Shown in pieces: positions 9,292 through 18,836 of a DNA stretch of 64,000 bases. The number at the start of each line of letters is the position of its first letter. Position 1 is the first letter of the stretch. The stretch is from Lentibacillus sp. Marseille-P4043. GTDB lineage: Bacteria; Bacillota; Bacilli; Bacillales; Amphibacillaceae. Where the stretch lies: contig NZ_LT984884.1 in NCBI RefSeq assembly GCF_900258515.1, positions 1,151,290 through 1,215,289 on the forward strand, read 5' to 3'. A program made the translations under genes and the position numbers. The notes under the pieces are model-generated. The model saw nothing but the letters and a program-made list of their open reading frames with translations. It made no database searches and had not been told where the DNA came from.

Positions 9292-9453
9292 AGTCTTATT
9301 AAATGAGGATATGAGCCACTTTTCACAGAAATCACAAGCAAAAGGCTCTTGGTCATTGTCTAGCTGTAATCTGCCCAATTGTTTTATAGCTATATGTTAT
9401 TTGTCCATTTCCTTTTACTGGTTTGGATAAAATGGTTTATCTAATAAAACCAG

Positions 9454-9482
9454 TTGACTTTATCGCTTCAGTACTTTACAAT
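9454..9482 (+). promoter_or_regulatory. sigma-A type promoter for nhaC
   Basis: TTGACT and TACAAT separated by 17 bases, about 100 bases before the antiporter start. No other regulatory structure was recognised in the leader. Confidence 0.65.
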
Positions 9483-9579
9483 GATAAAGTATTAAATTAA
9501 TAGAAATAATAAATCCAAAAGTTAATTCATATTTTTATAGAAAGAGTAAAAGACTAGAAAACAATGGGAGGTTTAAAAA

Positions 9580-11007
9580 ATGGACAAATCCGCAAAGAAA
9601 ATCTCGTTAGGGTTATCGCTAATTCCATTCTTGGTAATGATTGTCGCCATGGCATTTGTCATTATCGTGTTTGAGGGATCCCCACATATTCCAATTCTTT
9701 TGGGTGCCGTTGTGGCAGCTTTTATTGCCTGGATGTGTGGTTATTCCTGGGGAGATTTGGAGAAGTTTATTTATCAAGGCATCACAAAAGTGCTACCTGC
9801 CGTTATCATTTTGATATTAGTTGGACTCATTATCAGTGCTTGGATTGGCGGGGGAATTGTGACAACGATGATTTATTATGGCTTAAAAATTATCTCGCCA
9901 TCCTTTTTTCTAGCTGCCATGTTAATTATTTGTGCGATCGTGACTGTGATGATTGGCAGTTCATGGTCGACAATCGGAACAGTTGGTGTTGCTGGTATGG
10001 GGATTGGGGTTAGTTTAGGGATTCCTCCAGCAATGGTTGTTGGGGCAATTGTTTCCGGTGCTTTCTTTGGTGATAAAATGTCGCCACTTTCTGATACGAC
10101 TGTCCTTGCCTCAGGGATCGCCGGGGCAACGTTATCCGAACACATTAAACATATGCTGTTTACAACGGTTCCTGCGTTTATCATTGCTTTTATTGTTTAC
10201 TTTTTCATGGGAATGAAATTTGCTGGTAATACAGTTGATACAGAACAAATTGATGTGGTTATGAATACATTACAGGCCAATTTTGTTATTTCACCATGGC
10301 TTTTGCTTGTGCCACTTGCTGTTATTCTACTTGTGTTTAAAAAAGTTCCCGCATTGCCGGCGCTGACTATTGGTATCATTTTAGGCTTTTTAGCGGATAT
10401 CTTTATTCAGGGTGGAAGTATTGCAGAAGCAGTTAATGCCTTGCAAGGGGGATATTCAGTAGATACGGGGAATGAAACAGTTAATAGTTTATTAAATCAA
10501 GGTGGATTGGATTCCATGATGTATACCGTATCATTGGCCATGGTCGCAATGATATTTGGCGGTTTAATGGAAAGTACTGGAATGCTAAATGCCATCGTCG
10601 AACAGATCTTAAAACTCGCTCGAACAGGCAGAAGTTTATGTGCTACCACTGTCGCTTCATCCTTTTTTACAAATGTTATAACAGCTGAACAGTATATATC
10701 CATCATTATTCCAGGAAGGATGTATGCGAAGGCTTATAAGGATAAAGATCTGCATCCAAAAAATCTTTCACGTGCACTTGAAGATGGTGGGACAATTACA
10801 TCTGCATTAGTTCCATGGAGTACGGATGCTGTATTTGTTCTCAGTACATTAGGTGTTAGTGCCTGGGCATATGCGCCATATGCCGTACTAAATTATTGTG
10901 TACCTATTATTTCAATTACTTTCTCGCTAATAGGATTTTCGGTTATCTATAATAAGAAAAAGAGTACGGAGAATGAAGATGTAGAAACAATTGAATATGA
11001 ATCCTAA
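9580..11007 (+). CDS. nhaC: Na+/H+ antiporter, NhaC family
   Basis: Inner-membrane antiporter of 475 residues with about eleven hydrophobic segments. It is expected to exchange Na+ (or an organic ion) against H+ for pH and sodium homeostasis. NhaC-family features include GSSWSTIGTVGVAGMGIG near residue 128 and GAFFGDKMSPLSDTTVLASG near residue 160, the conserved polar stretch of the transport domain. A GGGAGG ribosome site precedes the ATG. The gene has its own promoter. Some NhaC relatives (MleN) exchange malate and lactate instead, so the substrate is not certain. A Na+/H+ exchanger fits a halotolerant host. Confidence 0.9.
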   Translation: MDKSAKKISLGLSLIPFLVMIVAMAFVIIVFEGSPHIPILLGAVVAAFIAWMCGYSWGDLEKFIYQGITKVLPAVIILILVGLIISAWIGGGIVTTMIYYGLKIISPSFFLAAMLIICAIVTVMIGSSWSTIGTVGVAGMGIGVSLGIPPAMVVGAIVSGAFFGDKMSPLSDTTVLASGIAGATLSEHIKHMLFTTVPAFIIAFIVYFFMGMKFAGNTVDTEQIDVVMNTLQANFVISPWLLLVPLAVILLVFKKVPALPALTIGIILGFLADIFIQGGSIAEAVNALQGGYSVDTGNETVNSLLNQGGLDSMMYTVSLAMVAMIFGGLMESTGMLNAIVEQILKLARTGRSLCATTVASSFFTNVITAEQYISIIIPGRMYAKAYKDKDLHPKNLSRALEDGGTITSALVPWSTDAVFVLSTLGVSAWAYAPYAVLNYCVPIISITFSLIGFSVIYNKKKSTENEDVETIEYES

Positions 11008-11024
11008 ATATTTTGAAAATAACC

Positions 11025-11053
11025 TTGAATTATTACTGACGAACACTTACAAT
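11025..11053 (+). promoter_or_regulatory. sigma-A type promoter for the hutH leader
   Basis: TTGAAT and TACAAT with a 17-base spacer. Transcription from here would begin near 11060 and read through the leader ORF and attenuator-like hairpin into hutH. Confidence 0.65.
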
Positions 11054-11089
11054 ATGTATAAGAATATTCAATTACTTTGAGGTGTTCTT

Positions 11090-11149
11090 ATGATGAATTA
11101 TTCGCATTCCAATTTTAAAATTTGTCGATTAAAGAGGCTTGGTTCTTAG
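11090..11149 (+). CDS. putative 19-residue leader peptide before hutH
   Basis: Short frame MMNYSHSNFKICRLKRLGS with a good GAGGTG ribosome site 5 bases before the ATG. Its TAG stop (11147-11149) falls inside the loop of the following terminator hairpin. That is the geometry of translation-coupled attenuation: a ribosome reaching the stop would sit on the hairpin and prevent it from forming. Only one histidine codon is present, so this is not a classic His-starvation leader. It may be chance, and no peptide function is claimed. Confidence 0.4.
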   Translation: MMNYSHSNFKICRLKRLGS

Positions 11150-11167
11150 CAACCAAAGCCTCTTTTT
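11131..11167 (+). terminator. terminator or attenuator between nhaC and hutH
   Basis: GAGGCTTGGTT pairs with AACCAAAGCCTC (one bulge), followed by five T residues. It lies 124 bases after nhaC and 49 before hutH. Because a good promoter lies between nhaC and the hairpin, it could act as an attenuator of hutH; it could equally be the nhaC terminator. Confidence 0.8.
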
Positions 11168-11215
11168 ACTTTGCCCGCTTTATTATTGTAAAGCAGTACA
11201 ATGGAGGTGTATATG

Positions 11216-12745
11216 ATGGTTACATTAACAGGAAAAACACTAACGCTTCAGGAAGTAAAAAGCGTTGTGTTTGATAATGAAAAAGTAATACTAGCAGAGG
11301 AAACAATTCATCATGTAGCGGAAAATAGGCGGACAGTAGAAACGATGATTGATAAGAAGCAGACGATGTACGGCATCAATACGGGATTTGGGAAATTCAG
11401 TGACGTCGTTATTGAAGACGACGATGTGGAGGATTTACAGCTGAATCTTATCCATTCGCATGCTTGTGGTGTTGGTGAAACCTTTTCCGAGGAGGTCAGC
11501 CGAACGATGCTGTTGCTAAGGGCTAATGCCTTATCACAAGGTTTCTCCGGAGTTCGCCCAGTATTGGTGGAGCAACTGGTCGCGCTACTCAATGCACGAA
11601 TTCATCCGGTAATTCCACAGCAAGGATCACTTGGTGCTAGCGGGGATTTGGCTCCTTTATCACACCTAGCCTTGGCATTGCTTGGTGAGGGGGAAGTTTT
11701 TTATAAAGGTGAACGTATAATGGGGGCCAGTGCACTGGATAAAGAGGGGATTCCCCCTTTAAGTCTTCAGGCGAAAGAGGGTCTTGCATTAATTAATGGA
11801 ACTCAGGCAATGACTGCTGTCGGCGTTATCACCTATTTAGAAGCAGAAAAACTACTCTACCAAAGCGAACTTGTTGCTGCAATGACATTGGAAGGATTGC
11901 AAGGTATTATCGATGCATTTGATGCTGATGTACATAGAATTCGTGGGCATCAGGAGCAAATGGATGTAGCAGAACGAGTACGGGCTATCTTGATTGATAG
12001 TAGGCTAACAACTAGACAAGGTAAGTTACGGGTTCAAGACGCTTATTCCCTTCGATGTATTCCTCAAGTTTTAGGGGCATCATGGCAAACCGTTAACTAT
12101 GTCAGGGAAAAATTACTGACAGAAATGAATGCTGTTACAGATAATCCGTTAATTTTTTCAGAGGCTAACAAAGTGATTTCTGGCGGGAATTTTCATGGAC
12201 AGCCAATTGCGCTTGCGATGGACTTTATCAAATTGGGAATCGCCGAAACCGCAAATATTGCAGAGCGCCGGATTGAACGGCTGGTTAATCCACAACTGAA
12301 CGACTTACCTGCTTTCTTAAGTCCAAATCCAGGCTTGGAATCTGGGGCAATGATTATGCAGTATAGTGCCGCATCACTTGTCTCGGAAAATAAAACACTC
12401 GCACATCCGGCAAGTGTTGATTCCATTCCATCATCAGCAAACCAGGAAGACCATGTCAGTATGGGGACGATCGCAGCAAGACATGCACTGCAAATGCTGC
12501 AGAACTCACGTCGGGTTGTGGCAATTGAGTTAATTTGTGCCATGCAAGCCGTAGAATATCGTGGAGTTGATCGAATGGCATCACAAACTAGAGAATTTTA
12601 TGAACACGCACGTGAAATTGTTCCATCTATTACAAAGGATCGGATATTTTCAACGGACATCGAAAACGTTGCAGATTGGTTGAAAGATAGTGAGGATAGT
12701 AGTGTACAAGAAAATCACCCTGAAGAGGGAGTTTTTCATGAATAA
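11216..12745 (+). CDS. hutH: histidine ammonia-lyase
   Basis: First enzyme of histidine degradation: L-histidine to urocanate plus ammonia, in the cytosol. The 509-residue protein has the Ala-Ser-Gly triad that cyclises to the MIO electrophile ([14 protein letters not shown]), the N-terminal catalytic Tyr region [11 protein letters not shown], and the conserved block [12 protein letters not shown]. The start at ATG 11216 is chosen because GGAGG at 11203-11207 is 8 bases away; the frame also extends 15 bases upstream to an ATG within that ribosome site. Length is normal. In B. subtilis hutU follows hutH; here hutI follows with only a tiny ORF between. Confidence 0.95.
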   Translation: MVTLTGKTLTLQEVKSVVFDNEKVILAEETIHHVAENRRTVETMIDKKQTMYGINTGFGKFSDVVIEDDDVEDLQLNLIHSHACGVGETFSEEVSRTMLLLRANALSQGFSGVRPVLVEQLVALLNARIHPVIPQQGSLGASGDLAPLSHLALALLGEGEVFYKGERIMGASALDKEGIPPLSLQAKEGLALINGTQAMTAVGVITYLEAEKLLYQSELVAAMTLEGLQGIIDAFDADVHRIRGHQEQMDVAERVRAILIDSRLTTRQGKLRVQDAYSLRCIPQVLGASWQTVNYVREKLLTEMNAVTDNPLIFSEANKVISGGNFHGQPIALAMDFIKLGIAETANIAERRIERLVNPQLNDLPAFLSPNPGLESGAMIMQYSAASLVSENKTLAHPASVDSIPSSANQEDHVSMGTIAARHALQMLQNSRRVVAIELICAMQAVEYRGVDRMASQTREFYEHAREIVPSITKDRIFSTDIENVADWLKDSEDSSVQENHPEEGVFHE

Positions 12746-12812
12746 ATATGTTGGGCAGGTAGCAGCAACAAACAATGTGAAAACAGCCAAAACAATAGAA
12801 CTTATAAGATAA
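12738..12812 (+). CDS. 24-residue ORF between hutH and hutI
   Basis: Frame starting [17 protein letters not shown], overlapping the hutH stop and preceded by GAGGGAG. It stands where hutU (urocanase) is found in B. subtilis. The piece VKTAKTIEL loosely recalls the start of urocanase (basic residue, then xxGTEL), so it may be the stub left when hutU was deleted. It may also be a chance frame or a coupling ORF. Evidence is weak. Confidence 0.3.
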   Translation: MNKYVGQVAATNNVKTAKTIELIR

Positions 12813-12815
12813 TAG

Positions 12816-14099
<1,284 letters not shown>

Positions 14100-14105
14100 T
14101 AAAAA

Positions 14106-14131
14106 GCAGGCTGTTTCAGTCAACAGCCTGC
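14106..14131. terminator. bidirectional hairpin between hutI and the HxlR gene
   Basis: GCAGGCTGTT pairs with AACAGCCTGC across a 6-base loop. An A run before it gives a T run for the minus-strand gene. It separates convergent hutI and the HxlR regulator. Confidence 0.8.
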
Positions 14132-14136
14132 ATCAT

Positions 14137-14466
14137 TTAAGCTTTTTGTTCATCTACTTCTTCCATTGTTATCCAGCCCTCTGCCCATTCCTGGATTTCG
14201 CTGATGACTGGTTCCAAAGCTTTTCCTTTTTTAGATAATGAATATTCGATTCGAACCGGAAATTCCGAGTATATATTTCGCTCAACAATTCCTTCTTTTT
14301 CAAGCATTTTTAGTCTGTCAGAGAGCAATCTTCCGCTGATTGGCAAGTCCGCTTCCATTTCAGAAAAACGTTTCGTTCCTTTTAGCAGTTCGAACAGAAT
14401 AAGTCCGACCCATCGTTTACTCATCAGTTGCATTGCTTTTTCAAAACGGGGACATAATTCTTCCAT
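14137..14466 (-). CDS. HxlR-family winged-helix transcription regulator
   Basis: Cytosolic DNA-binding protein of 109 residues. The HxlR signature is complete: a near-N-terminal cysteine (EELCPRFEKAMQLMSKRW), the helix-turn-helix KRFSEMEADLPISGRLLSDRLKML split over two helices, and the wing VERNIYSEFPVRIEYSLSKKGKAL. The ATG at 14466 is chosen over the GTG at 14475 because AAGGTGAT lies just upstream of it. Members often respond to aldehydes, thiol stress or ligands and regulate a divergent neighbour. Here ampS starts on the other strand 231 bases away. The inducer is unknown. Confidence 0.9.
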   Translation of the reverse strand: MEELCPRFEKAMQLMSKRWVGLILFELLKGTKRFSEMEADLPISGRLLSDRLKMLEKEGIVERNIYSEFPVRIEYSLSKKGKALEPVISEIQEWAEGWITMEEVDEQKA

Positions 14467-14494
14467 GAAGATCACCTTCTCTCAAGGATATAAA

Positions 14495-14549
14495 GTAATT
14501 ACGAAAAGTAACCTTACTTAATCATAACATATGGATTACTTTTTAGTAA
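14495..14549. promoter_or_regulatory. cluster of GTAA palindromes, possible HxlR operator
   Basis: Three small dyads within 55 bases directly upstream of the HxlR gene: GTAATTAC (14495-14502), AAGTAACCTTACTT (14506-14519) and TTACT-TTTT-AGTAA (14536-14549). HxlR proteins bind short dyads in their own promoter, so autoregulation is plausible. The assignment rests only on symmetry and position. Confidence 0.4.
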
Positions 14550-14697
14550 ATAAAATTTAGCATGGGCATTATAATATGTACCATTTCGAAAACACAGGCG
14601 TTAAAAAAATATCACATAATTGTAACTATTATTTGGTGATTTGCTTATTTTGTGAAATAATAAAGCAAGATGAAATATTTTTATGGAGGTAAAGATG

Positions 14698-15936
14698 ATG
14701 GTTAGTCAACAAACACAAGAGAAATATGCTGAATTAGCATTAAAAACAGGGGTTAATTTACAAAAAAACCAAGCCTTGATGATTAATGCTCCAATTGAAG
14801 GGGCAGATTTTACTAGGATTGTCGTTCGTAAAGCGTACGAATTAGGGGCAAAAGATGTGCATATTAATTGGAGCGATGATGAAATCGCTTTGTTAAAATA
14901 TGAAAACGCACCAGATGAAGTTATCGCAAACTACCCAGAGTGGAAAGTATTGCTGCATGATACATATGCCGAAGATGGTGCGGCGGTGTTAAATATTCGT
15001 TCGACAAATCCAGATTTGCTGAAAGATATCGACCCATCACGTGTTGCAAAGGCGAATAAAGCTTCCGCACAAGCGATGAAGAACTTCCGCCAATACACAA
15101 TGAATGATCGGATCACTTGGTCTATCATTTCGATCCCGACTGGCGACTGGGCACAAAAGATTTTTCCGGATAAATCAGAAGAAGATGCAGTTGCAAGTTT
15201 GTGGGATGCGATTGTGAAGATTGTCCGCGTTGATAAAGATGATCCCATTGCGGCTTGGGAAGAACACAATGCGACATTAAGAACAGCACGTGAACTGTTA
15301 AATAAAAAGAACTACCAAAAATTAATTTTCAAAGCACCTGGAACAAACCTAGAAATGAAATTGCCTGAGGGTCATATATGGAAAGGCGGATCCGCGGTTT
15401 CTGAGAAAGGCATTACGTTTAATCCGAATATGCCAACAGAGGAAGTTTTCTCCATGCCGGATAAATATGGTGTTGATGGAACCGTATCCAGTACAAAACC
15501 ATTGAATTATGGTGGAAGCCTGATCGACAATTTCACCCTAACATTTAAGGATGGAAAAGTAGTTGATTTTAAAGCGGAGCAGGGAGAAGATGTTTTGAAG
15601 CATTTGCTCGATTCAGATGAAGGTGCACGTCGATTAGGTGAGGTTGCACTCGTACCACATGAGTCACCGGTATCTCAGTCCGGATTAATTTTCTACAATA
15701 CATTGTTTGATGAAAACGCATCATGCCATATCGCGCTAGGTAAAGCATATCCAACCAATTTAGAAGGCGGCGCAAAAATGACCGCTGAAGAGTTGGATAA
15801 ACATGGTGTGAACGATAGTCTGTCACACGTTGACTTCATGATCGGCTCTGAAAAGCTGGACATTGATGGTGTGAAGGAAGATGGTAGTACGGAAGCGGTT
15901 TTCCGTAATGGTACATGGGCGTTTGAGATTAAATAA
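14698..15936 (+). CDS. ampS: aminopeptidase, M29 family (AmpS-like)
   Basis: Cytosolic metallo-aminopeptidase that removes N-terminal residues from peptides. The 412-residue protein has the M29 C-terminal signature NASCHIALGKAYP, with metal-ligand H and nearby acidic residues, the block GVDGTVSSTKPLNYGG, and the aspartate/histidine segment SLSHVDFMIGS. The start is set at ATG 14698, eight bases after GGAGG (14685-14689); the frame extends to an ATG inside the ribosome site. Full family length. It is monocistronic, with a terminator right after. Confidence 0.93.
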   Translation: MVSQQTQEKYAELALKTGVNLQKNQALMINAPIEGADFTRIVVRKAYELGAKDVHINWSDDEIALLKYENAPDEVIANYPEWKVLLHDTYAEDGAAVLNIRSTNPDLLKDIDPSRVAKANKASAQAMKNFRQYTMNDRITWSIISIPTGDWAQKIFPDKSEEDAVASLWDAIVKIVRVDKDDPIAAWEEHNATLRTARELLNKKNYQKLIFKAPGTNLEMKLPEGHIWKGGSAVSEKGITFNPNMPTEEVFSMPDKYGVDGTVSSTKPLNYGGSLIDNFTLTFKDGKVVDFKAEQGEDVLKHLLDSDEGARRLGEVALVPHESPVSQSGLIFYNTLFDENASCHIALGKAYPTNLEGGAKMTAEELDKHGVNDSLSHVDFMIGSEKLDIDGVKEDGSTEAVFRNGTWAFEIK

Positions 15937-15946
15937 AAGAGTTAGA

Positions 15947-15990
15947 AAATACCATGCACAAATCCTTGTTGGGAGTGTGCATGGTATTTC
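15947..15990 (+). terminator. hairpin after ampS
   Basis: AAATACCATGCACA pairs with TGTGCATGGTATTT across a 15-base loop. It lies between convergent ampS and recQ and can serve both. Confidence 0.75.
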
Positions 15991-16018
15991 TTAAGTATTG
16001 CCCCATTAGCCATACTAC

Positions 16019-18163
16019 TTACATTAATCCATTTTTGACTAACACAGCTTTTATCATCGTATAGCTGTAATCCTCAGGTAAGGCCTCTCGCAATGGTTTT
16101 AGCTTAGGTTCATCAATTTCCTCGTGTGCGGCTAATACGGCTGCTTCCTCTTGATCATTAAAAAAGATATTCCAGGCAATTGGATAGCCATCTTTAAATG
16201 CCTTGAATAGATGACCTTCAATTGTTTGTTTCGACAATTCACGAATAACGGCGATATCTTTGATGGATTTTCCGGATTGGAACATGTGATAACTTACAAT
16301 GTGGCTAGGCCCTTCTTCTTGCTTCTTTTTAGCTGGTTTTGGAGAAGCTGTCCCACCAATTCTTATTTTAGACTTTACATCCGGATTAGCAGCGCGCCAT
16401 TCGATAATTGCACCCAAAAACTCCTCGCCGTATTGGTCAAATTTCTTTTCACCAACACCTTTTATTGAAAGCATATCTTCCTTTGTTTCTGGAAAATATC
16501 GACTTAGTTCTTTTAATGTTGCATCAGAAAATAAAACATATGGAGGAACACCTTTTTCATCAGCCAATTTCTTCCGCAGGCCACGCAATATGCCAAATAG
16601 GTCGGCATGATAATCCGCTTCTTCGGTAGTTGGGATTGGCGCTGTATAGATCCATACCGTGCGTTTTCCTTTTAATACATCAACGGATTCTTGGTTCAAC
16701 TTTAATGTTGGGTATCGCCCCTCCTCAGTCGCCAACAGTTTTTCGGCGACTAAGAAATGAATCCATTCGGTTAACTCTTTTTCTGTATAAGCGGATAGTA
16801 TTCCGTATGTTGTCAGTTTATTTAAACCAAAGTCGTGAATCTTCTTATCCTTTGATCCCTTTAACACTTTGGCGGTCATTCCAACACCAAAACGTTCACC
16901 CATCCGCTTGACACAGGAAAGAATCATTTGTGCTTCCTCCGTAATATCGCTCTTTTCCTGACGATGCAGGCAATTGCTGCACCTGCCACATGTATGTTCA
17001 CTTGGTGTATCATTAAAGTATTCCAAAATAAAGGATGTTAAGCAGCTATGTGTGTGGCAATAGTTAATCATTGCTTGTAATTTGCGATACTCAGCGCGTT
17101 TGGCTTCATCATCCATCATCGATTGTTCAATTAAAAATTTCTGCAGTTGTACATCTTGAGGTGAAAATAACAAAATACAATCACTTGGTTCACCATCTCG
17201 TCCGGCACGTCCAGCTTCCTGGTAATACGATTCAATTGTCATTGGCATCGCATAATGGATGACATAGCGAACGTTTGATTTATCAATCCCCATTCCAAAT
17301 GCATTTGTTGCGACCATTATCGTTATTTCATCTTGAATAAATGCTGCTTGGGCTTGTTTTCGTTCGTCTTCACTCATCCCTGCATGATATTTCGCAGCAG
17401 CATATCCCCTTTTTGATAATTGGTCACACAACGCATCCGCTTGCTTTCTTGTAGCAGTATAAATAATCCCTGATTCTTCATGATGTTCGGCTAAAAAGGA
17501 ACGAATATAGGTGGCTTTATCTTTTCCTTTTACAATATGAAATGATAAATTTTCCCGTTCAAATCCAGTGTTAATGACACGATCACTCTCGATATCTAGC
17601 AATGATTGAATATCAGAGATCACTTCTTCTGTTGCTGTCGCAGTCAATGCAACAAAAACAGGGATATTTGCTAACCGTTTTAAATTCGGTACGATCGACC
17701 GGTAGCTAGGTCTAAAATCGTGCCCCCATTGCGAAATACAATGTGCCTCATCAAACGCAACTAATGATAATGGAATATTTTTTACAACATTAACGAAAGA
17801 ACCTGATTCAAATCGTTCCGGGGCGACGTAAACAAATTTATAGCGCCGATTTGCCATGTTTCTTAGTCGCTCTTGTTGTTCACTTGTGGACAGAGAGCTG
17901 TTGATAAATGTAGCGGGGATACCTAGTGAATGAAGGGCATCGACCTGATCTTTCATTAAAGATATCAATGGTGAAATAATAATGGCACATCCATCAAGTG
18001 ACAATCCGGGTATCTGATAACATAAGGATTTTCCACCACCAGTTGGCATTACAGCGAGTGTGTTTTTTGCTTGTACGATATTGTCTATTGTCTCTTTTTG
18101 GCCAGGGCGAAATGATTCATAGCCGAAATAGGTCTGCAGTATTTTTTCTTCTTCAACAATCAT
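16019..18163 (-). CDS. recQ: ATP-dependent DNA helicase RecQ
   Basis: 3'-5' DNA helicase of 714 residues for recombination and fork repair. Motifs in order: FGYESFRPGQ (motif 0), MPTGGGKSLCYQIP (Walker A), DEAHCISQWGHDFRP (DEAH box with aromatic loop), ALTATA, GIIYTATRKQ, YYQEAGRAGRDG (motif VI), then a Zn-binding RQC region (CLTSF... CGRCSNC) and an HRDC domain around MLSIKGVGEKKFDQYG. A final helix-turn-helix-like region (KSIKDIAVIRELSKQTIEGH) follows. The ATG at 18163 is preceded by GAGGAGG. The 20-base tandem array A1 lies just upstream of the gene. Confidence 0.94.
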   Translation of the reverse strand: MIVEEEKILQTYFGYESFRPGQKETIDNIVQAKNTLAVMPTGGGKSLCYQIPGLSLDGCAIIISPLISLMKDQVDALHSLGIPATFINSSLSTSEQQERLRNMANRRYKFVYVAPERFESGSFVNVVKNIPLSLVAFDEAHCISQWGHDFRPSYRSIVPNLKRLANIPVFVALTATATEEVISDIQSLLDIESDRVINTGFERENLSFHIVKGKDKATYIRSFLAEHHEESGIIYTATRKQADALCDQLSKRGYAAAKYHAGMSEDERKQAQAAFIQDEITIMVATNAFGMGIDKSNVRYVIHYAMPMTIESYYQEAGRAGRDGEPSDCILLFSPQDVQLQKFLIEQSMMDDEAKRAEYRKLQAMINYCHTHSCLTSFILEYFNDTPSEHTCGRCSNCLHRQEKSDITEEAQMILSCVKRMGERFGVGMTAKVLKGSKDKKIHDFGLNKLTTYGILSAYTEKELTEWIHFLVAEKLLATEEGRYPTLKLNQESVDVLKGKRTVWIYTAPIPTTEEADYHADLFGILRGLRKKLADEKGVPPYVLFSDATLKELSRYFPETKEDMLSIKGVGEKKFDQYGEEFLGAIIEWRAANPDVKSKIRIGGTASPKPAKKKQEEGPSHIVSYHMFQSGKSIKDIAVIRELSKQTIEGHLFKAFKDGYPIAWNIFFNDQEEAAVLAAHEEIDEPKLKPLREALPEDYSYTMIKAVLVKNGLM

Positions 18164-18257
18164 GATACGATCCTCCTCTAATAATCTAATCCTAACATAT
18201 TTTTTTAGCATCAATCGTTAATTTTTATAAATCCTATGCTGGTTAAATTTCTCCCCG

Positions 18258-18714
18258 TCTTGATCGGGCTGATGTTTTCGCATTCGGGTTGATGTTTCCG
18301 CATTCGGGTTGATGTTCTCGCAATTCGGGTTGATGTTTTCGCATTCGGGCTGATGTTTTCGCATTCGGGCTGATGTTCTCGCATTCGGGTTGATGTTCTC
18401 GCATTTGGGTTGATGTTCTCACATTCGGGCTGATGTTTTCGTATTCGGGTTGATGTTTTCGCATTCGGGCTGATGTTCTCGCAATTCGGGCTGATGTTCT
18501 CGCAATTCGGGCTGATGTTTTCGCATTCGGGCTGATGTTTTCGCATTTGGGTTGATGTTCTCACATTCGGGCTGATGTTTTCGTATTCGGGTTGATGTTT
18601 TCGCATTCGGGCTGATGTTCTCGCAATTCGGGCTGATGTTTTCGCATTCGGGCTGATGTTTCCTCGCACGGGCTGATGTTCTCACATTCGGGTTGACGTT
18701 TCCTCGCTCGGGTT
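18258..18714. repeat. tandem array A1, about 23 units of 20-21 bp
   Basis: Read on the minus strand, the typical unit is AAAACATCAGCCCGAATGCG. Single-base changes are mostly transitions, and units of 21 bases (an added A in GCAATT on the plus strand) are scattered. A block of about five units is duplicated at an offset of 142 bases (18421 versus 18563). The array fills the brnQ-recQ gap. It is open in several frames on both strands but changes frame each unit, so it is unlikely to be coding. On the minus strand it is preceded by GTGGGTTGAGTTGTTGAACC, which array A5 also has, and it ends in CATCAGCCCGATCAA, close to the end of A5. Confidence 0.95.
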
Positions 18715-18810
18715 CAACAACTCAACCCACATTAGAGTGAGAGAAAGCGTCGCTGTGTCGCATTTTATATGAATTGTGAAATATAAGGGGAGAAGAGCTT
18801 TAAAATAAAA

Positions 18811-18836
18811 AGGAGCTGACTTTGATGTCAGCTCCT
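18811..18836 (-). terminator. intrinsic terminator after brnQ
   Basis: On the minus strand, AGGAGCTGAC pairs with GTCAGCTCCT across a 6-base loop and is followed by TTTTTA. It starts at the brnQ stop. Array A1 follows about 95 bases later. Confidence 0.9.

Noticed and set aside
18211..18685. Overlapping open frames of 73-152 codons in array A1 as proteins
   Set aside because: They are by-products of a stop-free repeat, exist in several frames, begin without ribosome sites, and the 20/21-base spacing would shift frame within the array.
18258..18714. CRISPR array
   Set aside because: Units are contiguous with no spacers, each unit is variable, and no cas genes are present.
18258..18714. Iterons or origin of replication in the arrays
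   Set aside because: No DnaA boxes, no replication gene and several scattered arrays; origin genes are not in the window.
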